DNA of 64,000 nucleotides, taken from Rhipicephalus microplus. Taxonomy: Eukaryota > Arthropoda > Arachnida > Ixodida > Ixodidae. The DNA is taken from the NCBI RefSeq assembly GCF_043290135.1, contig NC_134710.1:284707276-284771275 (forward strand). Direction: 5' to 3'. Below, in pieces: positions 25,404 to 35,982 of the stretch (the stretch's first letter is position 1; every line of letters starts with the position of its first letter). The position numbers and the translations under genes are program-made. The notes below the pieces were generated by a model. That model was given only the letters and a program-made list of their open reading frames with translations. It searched no databases and had not been told where the DNA came from.

Positions 25404-25559
25404 AGACTTTAAGGCAATGGCTATCATGAGAAAACTAAACCATGGCGCTACCGTGCTGCTGTTATACTTACTTCTGGCTGAGCTTTGCGAGTTCCTATTC
25501 TTCGGATGTTCATGGCCGCTGTCCTTACACGCCGTACCATGGCTGCTAAAACTTGACTA

Positions 25560-26790
25560 ATGCATAAAAACATAATGCAGGAAAAACTACAGAGAGAAAA
25601 AAAGGAAAATAGAGAAGTTTTTAGAGGTTTTGATATTTCAAATTTTTAGATGACCGCACAGGTGCATTTACTTCACCTAACCATTCAGAATCTAGATTGA
25701 AACGCTTTTTGATGAGACACATCAGTACTTATTAGATTGGGAATAATAATGGGATAAGCTTGGATGCCTGAATAAAATCGCAAACTGAATTGAAAGCATC
25801 CCTGTGGCAATGTCCCAAAACTGAGGCACCATAGTTAAGTGCAGTTTCCGCCGTCAACCTAACACCTATCTTCGGAAAGGGAATAAGTAGAAGCCTCTTT
25901 CTAAGTAAAGAGTATGGGCGACAACATTAAAAAAATGTTCTAATGTTTCTATTTATCCGCAGAATCCACAGAGGGGTGATATCACCGGAACAGCTCTGTG
26001 TAAATGTAGATTTAGAGGGGGACACGACATTTAAATATAGTAATCAAAACTTCGAGCTTTCTGGACTGACTCCACTGGTACGCCATGGAAGCTTGAAGTG
26101 ATATTCTGTCCATGTGGTTATTGTTTCTATCGTATCAGTGCAGATTTCGGATTCTATATATATCTTATTGCGGTTATATATCCTACTTCTGGCAGTATGG
26201 ACGTTATCGGGACATCAAGCGCGGCCCGTGCTAAGGAATCGGCCAGTTCATTCAATCTTAATCCTCAGTGACCTGGAACCCACAGCAACCTCAGGTGTCT
26301 GAACTGCGGTGGCACTAATGTTCAGAATGTTCTTAGAGTTCGATAGTTCTCAGAAGCTGTCAGAGCTGCAGAAACTGACAGGGAATCTGTCATTATGACT
26401 GCGCTGTTTTCGTTTGAGGGAAGTTTTTGAAGTGCTAAAATAACCGCCACGAGCTCAGCTTCAAAAACTGGAGTAAAATCAGGCAGTCTGACTGAGAAGG
26501 ACGAGCCAAGTAAATCAGAGGCAATGCCTACGCTTGCCTTTTGATTATTCACTGAAGCATCTGTGTATGCACCAGGTAATCTATTATTATTTTGTTTAAA
26601 AATATGAGAGACTGGAACTTAGCTTTTTTTTGGGGGGGGGGGCTAATATCATGTTCAATCATTAGCTTCAGGCATAATTCTTCATATTCGCCACAGCATA
26701 AAAAATTGCGCAGAATTTCTTGAAAGTGGCGGCTACCTTGATTCTCCGAAGAATAATGAAGGATGGCGCAGTGAATGCCTCCCGACCACA
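25560..26790 (-). mobile_element. LINE 3' fragment (RNase H-bearing)
   Basis: Minus-strand LINE remnant. RNase H blocks (26552-26322) are followed downstream by WVPGH...NELADSLA and then a Cys-rich tail CGFCG-x-IETLEHFF typical of I/R1-group ORF2 C-termini. Stops and frameshifts are frequent. The segment 26640-26790 shares blocks (GCTTCAGGCATAATTC; AGAATAATGAAGG-like) with 46495-46640 and may be the RT-side of the same family. Confidence 0.65.
26322..26552 (-). pseudogene. LINE RNase H domain remnant
   Basis: A 76-codon frame with TPVFEAELVAVILALQKLP and VIMTDSLSVSAALTA. The FxAEL...A and xDSxSxxxAL motifs are the second and third catalytic blocks of the RNase H domain of I-clade LINEs. The first Asp block is damaged. 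The WVPGH block follows after a stop. Confidence 0.65.
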
Positions 26791-26813
26791 GGAAAATTAT
26801 GATAATTTATGGC

Positions 26814-27978
26814 TGTGATGCAAATTCTTACTGATTTGTCTCTCCTGGGCGGAGCCTCGGAGATATATTAATACGGACAAAGCCGTCCGCTTCACAAGCA
26901 ACAACCAGACATTTAATCAATAATTAAAGCGAAAACCCAACAAAACTACCAGAAGATGAATACTTGGCTAAAAGTTGGCTTTAGAAGAAGGAAAAAAAAA
27001 AAACATCTGAAGTCCCCAGTTGAAATCAACACTACACGATCCAGTTCTGACGCGGTGATTCGGCGGAGCGGGGAATAGCGCAAGTTCTGTCTCACAAAAG
27101 CGTTGCGGCTTGAATGGTGGCGTGGACTGATGCTCGCTGGCGGCGACGATGGAACGGGGTTGGCTCGGTGACGCTTTTGGTGTCCCAGATTCGTCCGACG
27201 AGGCGACTGGATGCAAGCTCAGGCCCGTGGCCCAGCTGCCATTGCTGCACCTGCATCGGAATCTGAAGGCGTTATTCTGGAACACTGTGGCAGCTCGCGC
27301 TCCCCGGAAGGCGCTGTCTGGAGGCCCAAGCCGGGTGAAATCCAGAAGACTCGGGTCCACCACCCGACTGCCCGTCTTCAGCTCCCAGCTACGCCCCCCC
27401 CCCCTTTTTTTTTGCCTGGGTCATCTGGAACTACCACCTCTTTTGCACTCCAGGCTTGGCTTGCCCTGGCGCACACTCTCGTTCCGAATACCTTTTTACA
27501 ACTGCGTGGTGAACAGCTATTGGCTCTTGCTTCTTTTATGATTCTGATTCTTGCGCTCCGCGCTCTCACGCGCGCCGGTCCTCGACGTCGTCGTTGTTGT
27601 TTTGGTGACACGGCACGTGCACTCGGTCTTCTTTTCATTTCGCGCACTTTTCAAACATTCACATAACGTGCACCACTCGCATCGCAATTGACCCTTTCCG
27701 AAGAAGTTTTTCCGGTTTAAAAACTATCGCTCAATGCGCAACACGCAAGCTGTAAGCACCGCACTGTTTCTTCCTTGACATGGCTCACGTCGAAACACCG
27801 AGCCCACAACATGTAGCATTCAACCAACAACGATAAAAGAAGTTTTTGGCACCAACGAAGAAGAGTACAAATACAGCATTATATGACTCCAGTTACACAC
27901 TAATGCACTAACATCATATTATAACAACAACACACAAAACATATTTACTGCAACCTACTCGTGTAGTCTGCCCCAACA
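26814..27978 (-). repeat. 3' LTR of the outer element
   Basis: On the minus strand it begins TGTTGGGGCAGACTAC and ends GCATCACA, about 1165 bp with TG...CA-type termini. The low-coordinate 240 bp match 38908-39148 (for example AGCGAAAACCCAACA and TACTTGGCTAAAAGTTGGCT in both) with clear divergence, so the element is old. A poly-C run followed by poly-T is present at about 27395-27411. Confidence 0.8.
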
Positions 27979-28026
27979 TTTTCGGTTCCCGTTATCTGTT
28001 TATGTGAGAGCTGTACTCCTGCAGTA

Positions 28027-28491
28027 CTAAGCTCCACCGTAAACTCTGCTGTTGAGGTGTTTTGCCCGAGATAAATACTGCAACGGTTGGTGATCTGTTA
28101 GAAAAGTGAAAGATGTCCCGTAAAAAATTATGTAAAACTTTTTCATTGCCCAAACCAACTCGAGGCACTCCCGCTCGATTGCCGAGGACTGCTTTCGAGG
28201 CAGTAGCTGACGACTTGCGTATTTTACCGGGTGTAAGACACCGTTGTGCTCTTGCATGAGGACTGCACCGATGCAAGAATCAGAGGCGTCATCGCGGAGT
28301 ACAAATACACGTTTGAGATCCGGACCCTTTGAAATGGGTCCAGATGCCAGAGCTTGCTTCAGTGTTTCCAACGCTGCCTGTCTTTGAATATTCCAACTGA
28401 TCTTGATATTCTCCCTTTTCGTTGTCATGTCTGTCGGAGGCAGTGACTCCTCGGCGTAGGGAGGGATGAGATCACGATAGTATCCTGCCAA
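28027..28491 (-). pseudogene. Outer element RNase H remnant
   Basis: A 154-codon frame starts with the RT connection (AGYYRDLIPPYAEE) and continues to RNase H: VFVLRDDASDSCIGAVLMQ, then YASRQLLPRKQSSAIERECL and LTDHQPLQYL. The Asp, Glu and Asp catalytic blocks are all recognisable, although the first block reads RDDAS where the inner element has RTDAS. The frame ends in a stop before the expected end of the domain. Confidence 0.85.
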
Positions 28492-28492
28492 G

Positions 28493-29030
28493 CTAAGAAA
28501 CGAACGCAGTTGTTTTCGTCACGGGTAAGGGGGCTTTTGCAGTCTTTCTAATCGTTACCTCTACTGGCTGAATCGTTCCATCTTCCAGTTGATAACCCAA
28601 GAACACCATCCGTGTCACTCCAATCTCTGATTTCTGGAGCTTAGTTGTAAGTCTAGCCTCCCGAATTTCATTCGAGAGGCTAGACGCTGTTTTGATACCG
28701 AATGGCATATAGGGGAAATGGTCCTGATTGGGCGGAGAATGCCATTTTTAGCCGTGACTCTTTGTCCTAGGGCACCTGCCAATAGCCTTCTGTAATGTCA
28801 AGCTTGGAGAATTTTCTGGTGCCGATCTCCGTAAACAATATATCCGTTCTCGTAATAGGTTCTGCGTCGGATACCAACACATCATTGATGCGACGAAAGT
28901 TGATGCAAGTACGGAAACTCTTATCGGGCTTCTTCACCAGCACCAAAAGTGAGTTGTAAGGCGAGTTAGACCTTTCGATCACTCGAGTCGCAGCATTGCT
29001 CCGACTTCTTTCTCAACTACCTCTTTTACT
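28493..29030 (-). pseudogene. Outer element reverse transcriptase remnant
   Basis: Two frames: 28982-28767 with IERSNSPYNSLLVLVKKPDK, FRTCINFRRINDVLV and FSKLDITEGYWQVP (first catalytic Asp present), and 28708-28493 with MPFGIKTAS followed almost at once by LTTKLQKSEIG and VFLGYQLEDGTIQP. Compared with the inner element, about 50 residues including YFDDV are missing between them. This RT is dead. Confidence 0.85.
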
Positions 29031-29237
29031 GCGAAAGGTAACGGATATTACTGAGTGTGGATATTACTGAGGTCAGATGTTGTCAGTTGAAGATGGCACT
29101 CGTTAAAGTTTGTCTTGCCGGGAAGTTCGGAAAATATCTCTTTGTAAATGGCTAGGAGCTCGTCAATTTTTTTGCTTTGACTCTCCCTAAGGTTAGGACC
29201 AAGCTAGATTGCTTCAGTACCAAAACCCTCAGTAGCT

Positions 29238-29622
29238 TTAAAGGTAGGCACAGGCGTGTTTGTGTCCTCCTCCTCCTTCACACACACACGCAAAAGATGC
29301 TGACTGGGGCAATAATTCTGGAGGACGCTCATCGTAGCGTTTTAACACATTTATATGGAACAGCTTAGTCGCATGTCCCATATCTAGCCAGTAGTTCCCC
29401 TTCTTTCCTGTGACCACGAAAGGCCCCTTCCAATGCATTAGAAGTTTGTTTTCCGTCGTGGGAAGCAGTATATGGGCGCTGTCACAAACCTTTAGCAGAC
29501 GCATCAGACTTTCTCGGTCGTAGTATTTCTGCTGAATTGTTTTAACTCGTGTCAGGTTCTCTTGCGTCTACTGTAATGTTTTCTCTAGGTGATCTCTGAG
29601 ACCCAGGACATATCCATATGTT
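29238..29622 (-). pseudogene. Outer element integrase C-terminal remnant
   Basis: The frame has QENLTRVKTIQQKYYDRES and HILLPTTENKLLMHWKGPFV (a GPY/F-type module), then LFHINVLKRYDER. It aligns block for block with inner-element residues about 845-940. One stop lies near 29572. The inner element is inserted immediately upstream (higher coordinates) of this piece. Confidence 0.85.
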
Positions 29623-29627
29623 GTCTT
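29623..29627 (+). other. Target site duplication, left copy (GTCTT)
   Basis: The five bases GTCTT directly precede the 5' LTR and recur directly after the 3' LTR (35983-35987). A 5-bp duplication is normal for Ty3/gypsy-type integration. Confidence 0.95.
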
Positions 29628-30449
29628 TGTCATAATATGTGCTGCGCGGGCGCGAAACAGAAACTAAAAAAACGACAATAGTGTGCCGTGCGGTGGCGAA
29701 GAGGATGTGATGTGTGCGTGTATGTGCCGGGCGGTGCCTACGAGGAAGACGACAACTCGTGAGGCGCGGCCTCGAGCGTGCGTGACCCGGGCCTTCGGCA
29801 GTGCGCGAGGTACGTCGTTCGAGGCAGGACTACCTCGTTGGGCGTCTGGCCCATAGGTACGACCCAGGCCACGTCGCGACACTCGTACTAGCCGAGTGGA
29901 CAGCTCAGCCTCCGCTAGACGACCGGTCTAGGAGAGCTGGCGCCAGGTTCCTGAACCTGTCCTTGTCCCGCTGGTCGTGGAGAGCTGGCGCCGGGTGCCT
30001 GAACCTGCCCTTGCGCCGCTGTTCCAGGAGGGCTGGCGCGGGTTTCCGAGGCGGACTACAGGTGCTCAAGGGCACAACTCCCTGCCGCCGGAACACGTGG
30101 GTCGTCGGCTCCAGTTCGTCGACAGTGGCGCTGAGCCACTGGAGCTCGACGCGGCGACCCTGCGTCTCCCGACTTCGTCACTGCAGGTGACGACGCCGCC
30201 CAACGTCGACTTCGCCACTGAATGTTGCCGACGGGCATCAACGACGGCCCAGGCTACCACCCCGACGACCTGAACTGTAGGCCGAACGTTCTACTTATTC
30301 ATTTAGTTTAGCCGCGTGTTTTTGTGTTAGGAACTTCGTAATGTGTGGGTTGTCCATGTGTGAAGGGTACAATAGAAGTTGGACGTGTGTTTGTGCACTG
30401 GCGTGCTGTCTGATTCTTTCTGGAGCGGTCCTGCCCCGATAACATCACA
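29628..30449 (+). repeat. 5' LTR of the inner element
   Basis: It starts TGTCATAATATGTGCTGCGC and ends GATAACATCACA. It differs from the 3' LTR at four sites only, all transitions: 29755 A/G, 30039 C/T, 30145 C/T and 30258 C/T (5' base/3' base). No canonical TATAAA or AATAAA is obvious, so U3/R/U5 limits cannot be assigned. Confidence 0.97.
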
Positions 30450-30472
30450 AACTGGCGAGCCTGCCAGGATCC
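30450..30472 (+). promoter_or_regulatory. Primer binding site candidate
   Basis: Two to three bases after the LTR comes TGGCGAGCCTGCCAGGATCC. A TGG complementary to the tRNA CCA end in this position is expected for the minus-strand primer site. The TGGCG start fits a serine-type tRNA tail, but the rest is not a clean match to any tRNA I can recall, so the primer identity is open. Confidence 0.6.
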
Positions 30473-30534
30473 GCTCGTTAAACCAGGGAAAGAAGACAGT
30501 TTCGCTCGGGACAGACACACGTTCAGACTGCACC

Positions 30535-33500
30535 ATGGACTTGGAAAAACTCGCCGCTATAGGGCTCCAACTAGGGTTCTCGGGTGCAGAGCTAAACAAG
30601 TGGATTGAGGCCCAACAGGCTAAGCTAAGGGATGAGAGAGCTGCAGAGCGAGAGGCAGCCAAAGAAGCTGACGAGAGGCAGCGTGAAATTCTGCAGCTTA
30701 AGCTAAAGCTTCAGGAAGGAGCTCAGAATATGCCTGTAGCAGCTAATGACGCTTTGACTGCGCCCAGCACCTCCTCACCCCTCAATCCGCAGAAGTTACT
30801 GCCTGTATTTGACGAGAAACGCGATGATCTGCACGCGTATCTGCAGCGATTCGAGCGCGTAGCCACAGGACAGGATTGGCCGCAAGAAAAATGGGGTCTC
30901 GCTGTTAGCCTGTGCCTAACGGGTGACGCGTTAACCGTGATAGGCCGAATGACTGCCGCTGATTCGCTGGACTACCAAAAAGTAAAGAAAGCTCTACTGC
31001 AGAGATTTCAGTTTACGGCTCAAGGCTACCAAGATAAGTTTCGGAAAGCACGAGCAGCAGATGGTGAAACTGGACGACAGTTAGCAGCAAGAATTACCAG
31101 TTATTTCGACCATTGGATAGACATGGCAAACGTATCCCAAACCTATGAAGGTCTAAGGGATCACGTAATCTCTGAGCAATTCTTGCGTTGTTGCCATCCA
31201 AAGCTGGTTGTTTTCTTAAAAGAGCGAGAGTGCAAGTCACTAGATGAACTCGCTAATTTGACGGATCGCTTCCTTGAGGCGCAGAATTTGACTAATATAG
31301 GAAAAGGTCCTCACCCCGCGAAAGAATCCAGTGGAAAGCCTACCGAAGCGTCGCGGAAACCGCAACTCAAGTGTATCCTGTGTCATCGTTTCGGACATTT
31401 GGCTCCTGACTGCCGCAATCCACCTAAGCAGATGCTGAAATGCAAGTTGTGCGGTAAAACGGGACATGTCACAGAAACTTGCCGAAACCAGCATGGGAAC
31501 AACAAACCGAGTTCTTCGTGCGCATTTAGCGAACCTGACTCTGCCCGGGCTGGTGCTAGAAAAACAGCCAAGTGTCCAGGAGGGAAGATTCCTTGCTCAA
31601 GTCACCACGACGACAAGAACGTGCAGGGTACAATACGTTTCCTGGCCGACGGGATGCCAGTGGTCGAAGGTCTGCTGCTAGGAAGAGAGGTTCGAGTCTT
31701 ACGCGATACGGGATGCAACACGGCAATCGTCCGACGGGAGCTCGTTCCTGATGTGTGCCTGACAGGCAAGAAAATCAGTGTCGTTCTCCTAGACAGGTCA
31801 ACTAGCCATCTCCCGGAAGCTATTGTACAAGTCAACACGCCGTACTTCACAGGGATGCTGAAAGTGGCTTGTATGGATCAACCCCTCTATGACCTTGTGC
31901 TGGGAAATCTTCCAGGCGTCAGAGGACCATACGATCCAGATTCTGACTGGAAGCAGGCGACTCATACCCAGGTGGATGAGTTACCTGCGCAAGCACACCC
32001 GACCAAGTCACCTGTCACCTCAAGATCTGCTTCTTCAAGCGTGGCAAAAACCAAAGCCAATCAACAAGGTCAAGAAAATATCAGGCCTTTGTACGTGTCA
32101 ACAACGCTCTTACCTGACGTTACCAGAGCCCAACTCGCCGAGGAACAGCGAAATGACCCGACACTCAAAGCTGTCTTTGCTAAAGTGAATAAAGAGTTCA
32201 AATCGGGAAAGGGCCACTGTTACGATTTCATCGAAGATAAAGGATTGCTTTATCGACGCTACCGCCTTGCCACTGGCAGGACGTTTAAACAGCTGGTCAC
32301 TCCGAAAGCGTTCCGGGTAGGCATACTGGACATTGCTCATGGCAGTATCATGGCGGGACACCAAGGCATCAAAAGAACTACTGATCGTGTCCTAGAAGAA
32401 TTTTATTGGCCTGACCTGAACGGAGACGTAAAGCGCTTTGTCAAGTCTTGCGACAAGTGCCAGAGAACTACCCCTAAAGGAAAAGTTGGAGTCGCACCAC
32501 TAGGCAACATGCCTCTTATCCGGACACCTTTTGAAAGGGTCGCGGTTGATTTAATCGGCCCATTTTCACCAAGATCGGACCGTGGGAACCGATATGTTCT
32601 GACACTTATCGATTTTGCGACTCGCTACCCTGACGCTGTAGCATTGCCCGCAATCGATGCAGTTCACATTGCGGAAGCACTCATCGAGATGTTTTCCCAC
32701 ATCGGCTTACCAAAGGAAATCGTCACCGACCAAGGGGCAAGTTTTACCTCAGAATTAATGAACGAGGTTAGCAGGCTTCTCTCCGTGAAGATGCTAAAGA
32801 CAACCCCATATCATGCGATGGCGAACGGTCTCGTGGAGAAATTTAATGGCACCCTGAAGACAATGCTAAAGAGAATGTGCCAAGAGAGACCTCGATCTTG
32901 GGACAGGTACCTAGCTCCGCTACTCTTTGCATATAGGGAAGTTCCACAGACAAGCCTCGGGTTCTCTCCGTTTCAGCTCATTTACGGCCGCCACGTCCGA
33001 GGACCGCTAACCGTGCTGAGAGAACTGTGGACAAATGAGGGGCTAGACGCAGAAACGCGGACGACTTACACCTACGTCTTTGATTTGCGCAATCGCCTAG
33101 AGGAGACTTGCAAGATAGCCCATGAACAGCTGGAGAAGGCTCGTGTGAAGCAGAAAACCTATTATGACAGGAAAAGTCGCCCTAGAAAATTATGCCCAGG
33201 CAACAAGGTTTTAATTCTGCTCCCGACTGACTCCAACAAGCTGTTAATGCAGTGGAAAGGGCCGTTCCAAGTCATCGAACGGAAAAATGATGTCGACTAC
33301 GTCATCGATGTGTTTGGGAAAAACAAGATTTTTCATATCAACATGCTCAAAAAATACGAAGAGCGCGAAGTGACGGAACCACAACAGGTGTCAGTTGTTG
33401 CAGAGCTCCACGAAAATCTCCCCGAAGAAGAAGACGAAGTCAAACAAATGCCCATATTGAGCTTGTATCGCACGCAGTTCAGCACGGATGTCAAGCTATC

Positions 33501-34881
33501 ACCACACCTCACTGCTGAACAAGTTCAGAATGTGCAAGCACTTTTTCAAGAGTATGCGGACATTTTTTCTGACTTACCAGGGAAAACAGCACTCGTGGAG
33601 TGTTCGCTACGTCTGACCTCCAATAAGCCTGTGCATGTTCCGCAGTACCCCATCCCCCTTGCCTTGCAAGAAAGAGTAGAAAAGGAAGTGCAAGAGATGC
33701 TGAAACTCGGTATTATTGAGCGGTCTCAGTCGCCGTACCACGCTCCCATTGTCGTGGTGAAGAAACCGGACAACACGATTAGGTTGTGCATAGACTTCAG
33801 AGAATTGAACAAGATTCTGGTCCCCGACTGCGAGCCAATACCACGCATCGATGTAGTTCTTGCACTTGTTGGACAAAAGCAGTTTTTCTCCAAATTTGAT
33901 TTCACGAAAGGATACTGGCAAGTACCGATGGATCCAAACAGTCGTGAAAAAACTGCTTTCTCCAGCATGTCTGGGCTCTATCACTTCCTCTACATGCCTT
34001 TTGGCATTAAAACGGCGCCAGCAGTATTCGCGCGCCTTATGAGATCAGTACTGGGTGGTGTCGACAACGTTCACCATTATTTCGACGATGTCATCATTGC
34101 GACCGATACTTGGCAAGAGCACATCGACACCCTCAGACAAGTTTTTGAACGAATTAACCAAGCTCACCTCACCATAAAACCAAGTAAATGTGAGATAGGA
34201 GAGCGAAGCATATCCTTCTTGGGACATCGAATCGGGGAGACTACAGTTGAACCGCTTCTCAAAACGCTAGACAAGATTCTTGCCGCAAAACGACCTACAA
34301 CCAAGAAAGCAGTGCAGTCGTTTCTTGGCTTGACCGGCTATTACAGGAAGTTTATACCTAACTACGCCGAACTGACCAAGCCGCTGACGGACCTTACAAG
34401 AAAGGGACAAAGCCACACTGTTTCATGGGGCGCACATCAAGAGGAAGCGTTTACGGCCCTCAAGAAGAAGCTCGGTGATGCTCCCATCCTCCTTGCTCCC
34501 GACCTCTCGAAGGAGTTCGTTCTTCGTACGGATGCCTCCAATACAAGCCTGGGCGCAGTATTGCTCCAGATGAGAAAGGGCCAGGTGCTGCATCCAGTTG
34601 CTTACGCAAGTCGTAATTTATTGCCCCGAGAAACCCACTATTCAACAATAGAACGGGAATGCCTTGCACTTGTTTGGGCAGTGCAAAAATTTCATATTTA
34701 CCTCCATGGCAAACCTTTTGTCATTCAGTCAGACCACCAACCATTACAGTATTTAAATTCCGCCAAACACGTGAACAACAGAGTGTTGAGGTGGAGTCTC
34801 CTTATGCAGGAGTACTCATTCACAGTTCATTACATCAAAGGTTGTGACAATGTTGGAGCCGACTACTTGAGTCGCGCATAA
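30535..34881 (+). CDS. Gag-Pol polyprotein, 1448 aa
   Basis: The ATG in CACCATGG (an excellent initiation context) is preferred over the in-frame ATG at 30379, which lies inside the LTR. Residues 1-65 form a charged coiled coil. A retrotransposon gag domain follows (about 85-250). Two CCHC knuckles start at C280 (CILCHRFGHLAPDC) and C303 (CKLCGKTGHVTETC). The protease has D391-T-G. Integrase: H602-x6-H609-x29-C639-x2-C642, then D672, D732 and E768 (D-x59-D-x35-E), then a GPF module (909-911). RT follows (about 1030-1250) with first Asp at 1122 and YFDD at 1182-1185. RNase H has D1333, E1373 and D1400. The protein would package its RNA, copy it into DNA and integrate it. Gag and Pol share one frame with no frameshift or stop between them. 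No env-like ORF follows. Confidence 0.96.
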   Translation: MDLEKLAAIGLQLGFSGAELNKWIEAQQAKLRDERAAEREAAKEADERQREILQLKLKLQEGAQNMPVAANDALTAPSTSSPLNPQKLLPVFDEKRDDLHAYLQRFERVATGQDWPQEKWGLAVSLCLTGDALTVIGRMTAADSLDYQKVKKALLQRFQFTAQGYQDKFRKARAADGETGRQLAARITSYFDHWIDMANVSQTYEGLRDHVISEQFLRCCHPKLVVFLKERECKSLDELANLTDRFLEAQNLTNIGKGPHPAKESSGKPTEASRKPQLKCILCHRFGHLAPDCRNPPKQMLKCKLCGKTGHVTETCRNQHGNNKPSSSCAFSEPDSARAGARKTAKCPGGKIPCSSHHDDKNVQGTIRFLADGMPVVEGLLLGREVRVLRDTGCNTAIVRRELVPDVCLTGKKISVVLLDRSTSHLPEAIVQVNTPYFTGMLKVACMDQPLYDLVLGNLPGVRGPYDPDSDWKQATHTQVDELPAQAHPTKSPVTSRSASSSVAKTKANQQGQENIRPLYVSTTLLPDVTRAQLAEEQRNDPTLKAVFAKVNKEFKSGKGHCYDFIEDKGLLYRRYRLATGRTFKQLVTPKAFRVGILDIAHGSIMAGHQGIKRTTDRVLEEFYWPDLNGDVKRFVKSCDKCQRTTPKGKVGVAPLGNMPLIRTPFERVAVDLIGPFSPRSDRGNRYVLTLIDFATRYPDAVALPAIDAVHIAEALIEMFSHIGLPKEIVTDQGASFTSELMNEVSRLLSVKMLKTTPYHAMANGLVEKFNGTLKTMLKRMCQERPRSWDRYLAPLLFAYREVPQTSLGFSPFQLIYGRHVRGPLTVLRELWTNEGLDAETRTTYTYVFDLRNRLEETCKIAHEQLEKARVKQKTYYDRKSRPRKLCPGNKVLILLPTDSNKLLMQWKGPFQVIERKNDVDYVIDVFGKNKIFHINMLKKYEEREVTEPQQVSVVAELHENLPEEEDEVKQMPILSLYRTQFSTDVKLSPHLTAEQVQNVQALFQEYADIFSDLPGKTALVECSLRLTSNKPVHVPQYPIPLALQERVEKEVQEMLKLGIIERSQSPYHAPIVVVKKPDNTIRLCIDFRELNKILVPDCEPIPRIDVVLALVGQKQFFSKFDFTKGYWQVPMDPNSREKTAFSSMSGLYHFLYMPFGIKTAPAVFARLMRSVLGGVDNVHHYFDDVIIATDTWQEHIDTLRQVFERINQAHLTIKPSKCEIGERSISFLGHRIGETTVEPLLKTLDKILAAKRPTTKKAVQSFLGLTGYYRKFIPNYAELTKPLTDLTRKGQSHTVSWGAHQEEAFTALKKKLGDAPILLAPDLSKEFVLRTDASNTSLGAVLLQMRKGQVLHPVAYASRNLLPRETHYSTIERECLALVWAVQKFHIYLHGKPFVIQSDHQPLQYLNSAKHVNNRVLRWSLLMQEYSFTVHYIKGCDNVGADYLSRA

Positions 34882-35148
34882 CTGCCGTTTAGGTAGCAAC
34901 GTGGTTTTTAATACTACTAGCCCTCAGTCGTGAATAGTTGACTCCTAGTTGCGACATAGCAACCCTACTTGTACGGTAGTTTTCCAACCGAACTGTAAGC
35001 AGCCTTCTGTGAACATTCTGCTACTATGTACATGCGACCCCTAAGACAATGCAGTGCAGTGCAGGGACCGTGCAGTGACCGTGCAGTGCAGTGACCATTC
35101 GTTCGCCCCGCGCCCTTGTAGTAGAATAGTTGCAAACAACTTTCTCGG
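34882..35148 (+). other. 3' untranslated part of the inner element
   Basis: Non-coding sequence between the stop codon and the polypurine tract. It contains a small imperfect tandem of TGCAGTGCAGTG/ACCGTGCAGTGACC at 35050-35097. Confidence 0.75.
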
Positions 35149-35160
35149 AAAAGGGGGTGA
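35149..35160 (+). promoter_or_regulatory. Polypurine tract
   Basis: AAAAGGGGGTGA immediately precedes the 3' LTR. This is the expected place and composition for the plus-strand primer of reverse transcription. Confidence 0.85.
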
Positions 35161-35982
35161 TGTCATAATATGTGCTGCGCGGGCGCGAAACAGAAACTAA
35201 AAAAACGACAATAGTGTGCCGTGCGGTGGCGAAGAGGATGTGATGTGTGCGTGTATGTGCCGGGCGGTGCCTACGAGGAAGACGACAGCTCGTGAGGCGC
35301 GGCCTCGAGCGTGCGTGACCCGGGCCTTCGGCAGTGCGCGAGGTACGTCGTTCGAGGCAGGACTACCTCGTTGGGCGTCTGGCCCATAGGTACGACCCAG
35401 GCCACGTCGCGACACTCGTACTAGCCGAGTGGACAGCTCAGCCTCCGCTAGACGACCGGTCTAGGAGAGCTGGCGCCAGGTTCCTGAACCTGTCCTTGTC
35501 CCGCTGGTCGTGGAGAGCTGGCGCCGGGTGCCTGAACCTGCCCTTGCGCCGCTGTTCCAGGAGGGCTGGCGTGGGTTTCCGAGGCGGACTACAGGTGCTC
35601 AAGGGCACAACTCCCTGCCGCCGGAACACGTGGGTCGTCGGCTCCAGTTCGTCGACAGTGGCGCTGAGCCACTGGAGTTCGACGCGGCGACCCTGCGTCT
35701 CCCGACTTCGTCACTGCAGGTGACGACGCCGCCCAACGTCGACTTCGCCACTGAATGTTGCCGACGGGCATCAACGACGGCCCAGGCTACTACCCCGACG
35801 ACCTGAACTGTAGGCCGAACGTTCTACTTATTCATTTAGTTTAGCCGCGTGTTTTTGTGTTAGGAACTTCGTAATGTGTGGGTTGTCCATGTGTGAAGGG
35901 TACAATAGAAGTTGGACGTGTGTTTGTGCACTGGCGTGCTGTCTGATTCTTTCTGGAGCGGTCCTGCCCCGATAACATCACA
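35161..35982 (+). repeat. 3' LTR of the inner element
   Basis: 822 bp, the same length and termini as the 5' LTR, with four transitions between them. It is directly followed by the second GTCTT copy at 35983-35987. Confidence 0.97.

Larger units (their letters stand above)
29628..35982 (+). mobile_element. Intact Gmr1-like LTR retrotransposon (inner element)
   Basis: A 6355-bp complete element: 822-bp LTRs (29628-30449 and 35161-35982), TG...CA termini, PBS-like TGG at 30453, one long gag-pol frame (30535-34881), purine tract AAAAGGGGGTGA before the 3' LTR, and a 5-bp target duplication. The pol order is protease, integrase, RT, RNase H. In Ty3/gypsy elements the integrase normally comes last; the integrase-first order is known from Gmr1-like elements and from Ty1/copia. 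It is inserted antisense into an older relative. All catalytic residues I checked are present. Confidence 0.95.

Noticed and set aside
26968..27666. Protein-coding gene in the GC-rich block
   Set aside because: The block lies wholly inside the outer element's LTR and the frames overlap on both strands.
29664..30273. Several 60-130 codon frames within the LTRs on both strands (also 35197-35806)
   Set aside because: GC-rich LTR sequence stays open by chance; no domain is recognisable, and the frames overlap each other on both strands.
30379..30534. Start of the inner gag-pol at the first in-frame ATG (30379)
   Set aside because: That ATG lies in the LTR and would translate the primer binding site; ATG 30535 has a strong context and begins the conserved coiled coil.
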